This document shows positions 39,259 through 42,486 of a DNA stretch of 42,486 bases, piece after piece. How positions within the stretch are numbered: position 1 is the stretch's first letter; the number at the start of each line of letters is the position of its first letter. Position numbers and translations under genes: made by a program. The stretch comes from a virus. The notes under the pieces are model-generated. The model did no database searches. It was not told the DNA's origin and worked only from the letters and a program-made list of their open reading frames with translations. The stretch spans positions 1 to 42,486 of IMG/VR virus record IMGVR_UViG_3300047497_000282. One strand, written 5' to 3'.

Positions 39259-40010
39259 GGTATCTGCTCTTTATCCTGTCGCTGTGTGTCCCGGCATTGG
39301 CGATCGCGCAGCCTGTCATCAGCCATGTCAGCGCGCAGCCTCAGGTGCAGTACGATACGACCGGCACGGCTTTGGCGGATTCGACCAACCATGCGTTGCG
39401 GATCGAATGCATCAGCAATACCTGCGGCGGCGGTTCGGTCACGCTGGGCACCACGGACAGCACAAATCTTGCGTCAACCGCGACTTATCTGTCAACGCTT
39501 GCGGCCGGCATCAACAACCCCCTTGCTGCACAGACAACGCAAGGCGTTCTAATCGGCGCGGTTCAAGGAACGTCAACGCCGGGTACCAGCGCGACTGCGA
39601 ACGTATTTCCGATCCAGGGCTGCGCGACGTGCGTGCCTGTGCCGGTGACGGGCAATATCAGTCAGACCCTCGGCACCACGAATGGATGGACTCCCCTGCG
39701 CAGCAGTGCGCTTTCGACCACCGTTGTTTCGGTCAAATCCAGTGCCGGCCAGCTTGGCGAGTTGCTTTGCTACAATCCCAATTCGTCAGCGGTTTATGTC
39801 CAGATTTTCAACGTTGCCTCGGGCTCGGTGACGCTCGGCAGCACGTCGCCAGTGCTTTCGATCCCGATCGCGCCGCAATCCACCGGCGGTCTGCCGCTCG
39901 CGAACCCTGGCATCAACTTTTCGACGGCGATCTCGATCGCGGCGACCACGACGGCAACTGGCTCGACAGCGGCATCGACCGCGCCGGACTGCAACGAGGT
40001 CTATAACTGA
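39255..40010 (+). CDS. Secreted-type tail-region protein 3 (signal peptide)
   Basis: 251 residues starting in an ATGA overlap with the endolysin stop. Signal MRYLLFILSLCVPALAIAQP, cleaved near AIAQ-P. The mature part has Thr/Ser/Ala-rich repeats (YLSTLAAGINNPLAAQTTQG), a Cys pair (IQGCATCVPVPVTG) and a beta domain (LGELLCYNPNSSAVYVQIFN). It appears to be a short fibre or adhesin-like module. The TGA overlaps the next ATG (TGATG). Confidence 0.72.
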   Translation: MRYLLFILSLCVPALAIAQPVISHVSAQPQVQYDTTGTALADSTNHALRIECISNTCGGGSVTLGTTDSTNLASTATYLSTLAAGINNPLAAQTTQGVLIGAVQGTSTPGTSATANVFPIQGCATCVPVPVTGNISQTLGTTNGWTPLRSSALSTTVVSVKSSAGQLGELLCYNPNSSAVYVQIFNVASGSVTLGSTSPVLSIPIAPQSTGGLPLANPGINFSTAISIAATTTATGSTAASTAPDCNEVYN

Positions 40011-40819
40011 TGCGCCGCGCGCTTACCTTTCTTGCCGCGCTTACCTTTCTTGCCGCGCTGTCGCTGTGGTTGCCGGGCGCCGCGCAGGCCACGGTGACCA
40101 AAACCCTTGTCGGTTCCGGCACCTGCGTCACAGCAGCATCGAGCTGCACCGGCAATTTCACGACAACGATAGCCATAGGTTCGATCGTCGAAATCGAAAT
40201 CACCGTTGGCGGTCAGGCGCAATCCTATGTCTTCACGATCACGGACAGCGGCGGGAATGTCTATGGTGGCGCCGGTGCTGGCAGCACCAACAAGACGACG
40301 CTCAATTCGGTAAACAATGCCTCTCTGGTTATGGGCTACACGCTCAGCACAACCGCAGGGCTGACCAGCGCCAGCACCTTTACGGTGACCAGCAGCGCCA
40401 GCACCTTCCCCTATGTCATGCAAGCCTTTGTGCTGACCGGGGTGTCAAAGGTCGGGTCTGTCGGCACCTCCGTCAGCGGGACATGGACCAGCGGCACGCC
40501 GAACACCTTCGCGACGACGCCGGTGCTGGGGTATACCTCCGAGTATGCCGACGCGATCATTGGTGGTCTAGGCAACACGGCTGACACCATGGGGACTTAT
40601 GCCAATGGGTTCGCTGCGGTCAGTTCGATCACGACCAGCAGTTCCAATCGTGGCGTGATGTTCATTTCTGGCCAGACCGTCACCAGCGGCACCCCTACCC
40701 TCGTTGCGACACCAACCAGTTCGGGTGGACGCGCCTACAGTTCGATCATCATCTATTGGGTCGTCACAGGAGCCGTGAAAATCGGCTGCGGCGGCTGTGG
40801 TTTGTTGAAAGGTCTTTGA
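40010..40819 (+). CDS. Secreted-type tail-region protein 4 (signal peptide)
   Basis: 269 residues. The signal MRRALTFLAALTFLAALSLW is lengthened by a perfect 18-bp tandem duplication (TFLAAL twice), with cleavage near AQA-T. The mature protein is a Thr/Ser-rich beta protein: TKTLVGSGTCVTAASSCTGN, AQSYVFTITDSGGNVYGGAG, AGLTSASTFTVTSSASTFPY, AVSSITTSSSNRGVMFISGQ. This resembles fibre-tip or bacterial surface beta-sandwich domains. The C-terminal end GCGGCGLLKGL is Gly/Cys-rich. The family is not recognised. Confidence 0.72.
   Translation: MRRALTFLAALTFLAALSLWLPGAAQATVTKTLVGSGTCVTAASSCTGNFTTTIAIGSIVEIEITVGGQAQSYVFTITDSGGNVYGGAGAGSTNKTTLNSVNNASLVMGYTLSTTAGLTSASTFTVTSSASTFPYVMQAFVLTGVSKVGSVGTSVSGTWTSGTPNTFATTPVLGYTSEYADAIIGGLGNTADTMGTYANGFAAVSSITTSSSNRGVMFISGQTVTSGTPTLVATPTSSGGRAYSSIIIYWVVTGAVKIGCGGCGLLKGL
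40021..40056 (+). repeat. 18-bp tandem duplication in signal-peptide codons
   Basis: GCTTACCTTTCTTGCCGC occurs twice head to tail (40021-40038, 40039-40056) without mismatch. It adds six residues to the hydrophobic core of the signal peptide and keeps the frame. Confidence 0.9.
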
Positions 40820-40821
40820 CC

Positions 40822-42486
40822 ATGATAAGCCGCCTTCTCGCCGCTCTGGCCCTGCTCTGCGTCCCGCTAGCAGCCCATGCCAGCGATGCTCCCAGTCTGG
40901 CCGAAAAGGTGGACAGCGGGTCGTACATCACCGCGCCGGACTTGTCCGATATCGCTGACGCCCATTTCTACGGCGCCATTCCGGGTCTTCACACCGGCAC
41001 CGGTTGCCCGAACGAGGCGACTTACAACGATGGCTGCTATAACGGCGGGGCGATCCAGCAGCCGTTGTTCTTCAAGGGTTATGCCAGCCAGTCGGTCGGC
41101 GTCACCGTGCCGGGCGGCACATACTTCGGGAACCTGGGCTACGGGCCCTACACGAGCCTGCAACCGGCAGTCTATGCCAACCGTCCGCCGTGGCAGGTGG
41201 CTGGTGTCGATTATGGCGTGGGTATGCCGCGATGGCTGATGCCGACACTGAGCAACTTGCACCCGACATGGCTGAAGGACCCGGCGAACGTCGCGACCGA
41301 CAGGCTGGTCAATCCGCAAGGCCTTGGCGAAAACTGCCAGTTTTTTGCCAATAACTTGGCCTACACCGCCGGGCCGGCCGTCATGCCAGGCACCAGCACG
41401 CAGCCGACGCCATCGGCGTATAGCGGACCGTTCATTTATTGCCGCAACCAGAACGGGGGGTCTGCGACACCGCTTGTCTTTGATGGCTATAACTTCGGCT
41501 GGAATTCGGTGACGGGCTGGAACTGCGTTACGGTCATCATCAGCGGTGCGGCATGGGGCACGAGCGCGGGCAACACCGGGCCCGATGATGCCAACATCGT
41601 GTTCCGCAACAGCCTGTTTCTCAACGGGCCGGGCTGCAACATCAGCGGCGGCCTTTATCAAGGTCCTGGCACAACCGGCGCAGGACCGCTGAATCCCGAT
41701 TATGCGGCGCAAGTCATTCTTGGTGTCGGTGCAGTCAATTCGATCAGTTTCCACCATAACACGATTTTCGGCTGCGGCGGCGACCCCAAAGCCAGCGTGC
41801 TGGAAACCGCGCTGTGCCGCCTGACTTTCAACGCCACCAGCTATGCCGCCGGGTCGATATCGACTTTCGTGAATGGCGCGACGGTCGGTGTGGCGCCGAT
41901 GAACAACCACCCGTTTGGGCTCAACGGCGGCGGCAATGTCTGGATGCAATACAACGCTTTCATGCATTTGGCCGGACGCGGTTTTGTCGAGGACGCATCG
42001 AACTACACCAACCGCACCGAATATATCGACCACAACTATGTCGAGGGGATGAACTATTTCCTGACCAAATGGGCGCAGATCGCCAGCATCGTGTGCAGTG
42101 CCAACTGTTCGTCGCCCAGTGTCGCCAGCCCAGCCACCGAAACCGTGACCACCGTGGCGCCGCATGGCGTGCCAATCGGCGGATATGCCAGCATGGTGCT
42201 GTCCGGCAGCACGGGCGGATGGCTTAACCTGACATGGACCGTCCAGGCGACCGATGCGACGCACCTGACCCTGATGTCTTCGACCAATTATGGAGACTAC
42301 ACCTGGTCTTCGGGAACGTATCCGACGCTGACCGAAGAGGCTGAGCACGCCGAATTTTTCGAGGAAGGCTATGAAACGACGGTCGGCGCAGCCTATACCG
42401 GGTCGATCACCGGCAACACGCTGACCAGCAGCAGCGTTACCAGTGGTGCGATCGCGATCGGGCAATATATCACCCCGGCGGGCACC
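40822..42486 (+). CDS. Secreted-type tailspike-like beta-helix protein (partial)
   Basis: Open to the right window edge (555 codons seen). Signal MISRLLAALALLCVPLAAHA, then SDAPSLAEKV. The body has the stacked-turn pattern of right-handed beta-helix proteins: NIVFRNSLFLNGPGCNISGG, VNSISFHHNTIFGCGG, NVWMQYNAFMHLAGRGFVED and TEYIDHNYVEGMNYF. Many tailspikes that bind or cleave capsule and O-antigen use this fold. The catalytic residues cannot be fixed because the end is missing. A 532-residue minus-strand frame over the same DNA is a shadow. As the last visible gene, it is the likely receptor-recognition protein. Confidence 0.75.
   Translation, partial: MISRLLAALALLCVPLAAHASDAPSLAEKVDSGSYITAPDLSDIADAHFYGAIPGLHTGTGCPNEATYNDGCYNGGAIQQPLFFKGYASQSVGVTVPGGTYFGNLGYGPYTSLQPAVYANRPPWQVAGVDYGVGMPRWLMPTLSNLHPTWLKDPANVATDRLVNPQGLGENCQFFANNLAYTAGPAVMPGTSTQPTPSAYSGPFIYCRNQNGGSATPLVFDGYNFGWNSVTGWNCVTVIISGAAWGTSAGNTGPDDANIVFRNSLFLNGPGCNISGGLYQGPGTTGAGPLNPDYAAQVILGVGAVNSISFHHNTIFGCGGDPKASVLETALCRLTFNATSYAAGSISTFVNGATVGVAPMNNHPFGLNGGGNVWMQYNAFMHLAGRGFVEDASNYTNRTEYIDHNYVEGMNYFLTKWAQIASIVCSANCSSPSVASPATETVTTVAPHGVPIGGYASMVLSGSTGGWLNLTWTVQATDATHLTLMSSTNYGDYTWSSGTYPTLTEEAEHAEFFEEGYETTVGAAYTGSITGNTLTSSSVTSGAIAIGQYITPAGT

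Noticed and set aside
40867-42465. 532-residue minus-strand frame
   Set aside because: Antisense shadow of the beta-helix tailspike gene, which has a signal peptide and clear fold pattern.
36146-42486. Diversity-generating retroelement expected from the BPP-1-like layout
   Set aside because: No reverse transcriptase and no template/variable repeat pair seen. It could lie beyond the right edge, so this applies only to the window.
1-42486. tRNA genes, rRNA or CRISPR arrays
   Set aside because: No cloverleaf-like sequence or regularly spaced short repeats noticed by eye; the only array-like repeat is coding (6651-6970).

Overview
The window holds nearly all of a temperate, podovirus-type prophage in a GC-rich alphaproteobacterium. 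Sphingomonadales is my best guess, from the general look of the proteins (a GapR/DUF2312 protein, RusA, a P63C remnant), not from a search. The structural order (small terminase, large terminase, T7-type portal, Bbp19-like protein, scaffold, Bbp17-type capsid, Bbp16-type cement, gp11/gp12-like tail proteins, gp13/gp14/gp15/gp16-like core proteins, tail fibre) matches Bordetella phage BPP-1 and its relatives. The left edge is exactly the integrase stop codon. The right edge cuts a putative tailspike, so the right end of the phage lies outside the window. No reverse transcriptase or variable-repeat cassette like that of BPP-1 is present here.

Layout. (1) 1-7057, minus strand: a lambda-like early leftward operon read from a promoter at about 7120. 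It carries a leucine-rich-repeat protein, several small unknowns, a recombination module (coiled-coil protein, probable annealing protein, SSB, HNH protein), a likely Acb2/Tad1-type nucleotide sponge, an N-terminally truncated DNA methyltransferase, a small overlapping ORF and the integrase. (2) 7058-8394: the lysis/lysogeny switch, with a short CI-like repressor followed by two small proteins, a Cro-like protein, and four copies of a GTAG-N4-CTAC operator (one degenerate) lying in the divergent promoters. (3) 8398-13132: mostly a rightward early operon of overlapping genes, including three tiny membrane proteins, two winged-helix proteins, a GapR-like protein, RusA and replication-type proteins. 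(4) 13151-14919: a minus-strand cassette with an IS1595-type transposase and three small genes, bounded by an imperfect 20-bp inverted repeat. (5) 14948-36156: packaging, head, tail and ejection genes, ending in a 2294-residue ejection protein with ADP-ribosyltransferase-like and zincin-like domains. (6) 36146-42486: five proteins with Sec-type signal peptides, interrupted by a two-gene lysis module.

The most novel signals are: a bipartite element (GCGATTCAAG, then CATA or CGTA at fixed spacing) ahead of four late transcription units, which looks like an undescribed late promoter; the run of signal-peptide-bearing proteins in the tail-fibre region; the ART plus zincin ejection protein, whose ART segment looks lower in GC; the candidate anti-CBASS/anti-Thoeris sponge; and the terminal-repeat-bounded IS1595 cassette carrying passenger genes. 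All family assignments are from reading the translated sequence; no database search was run.
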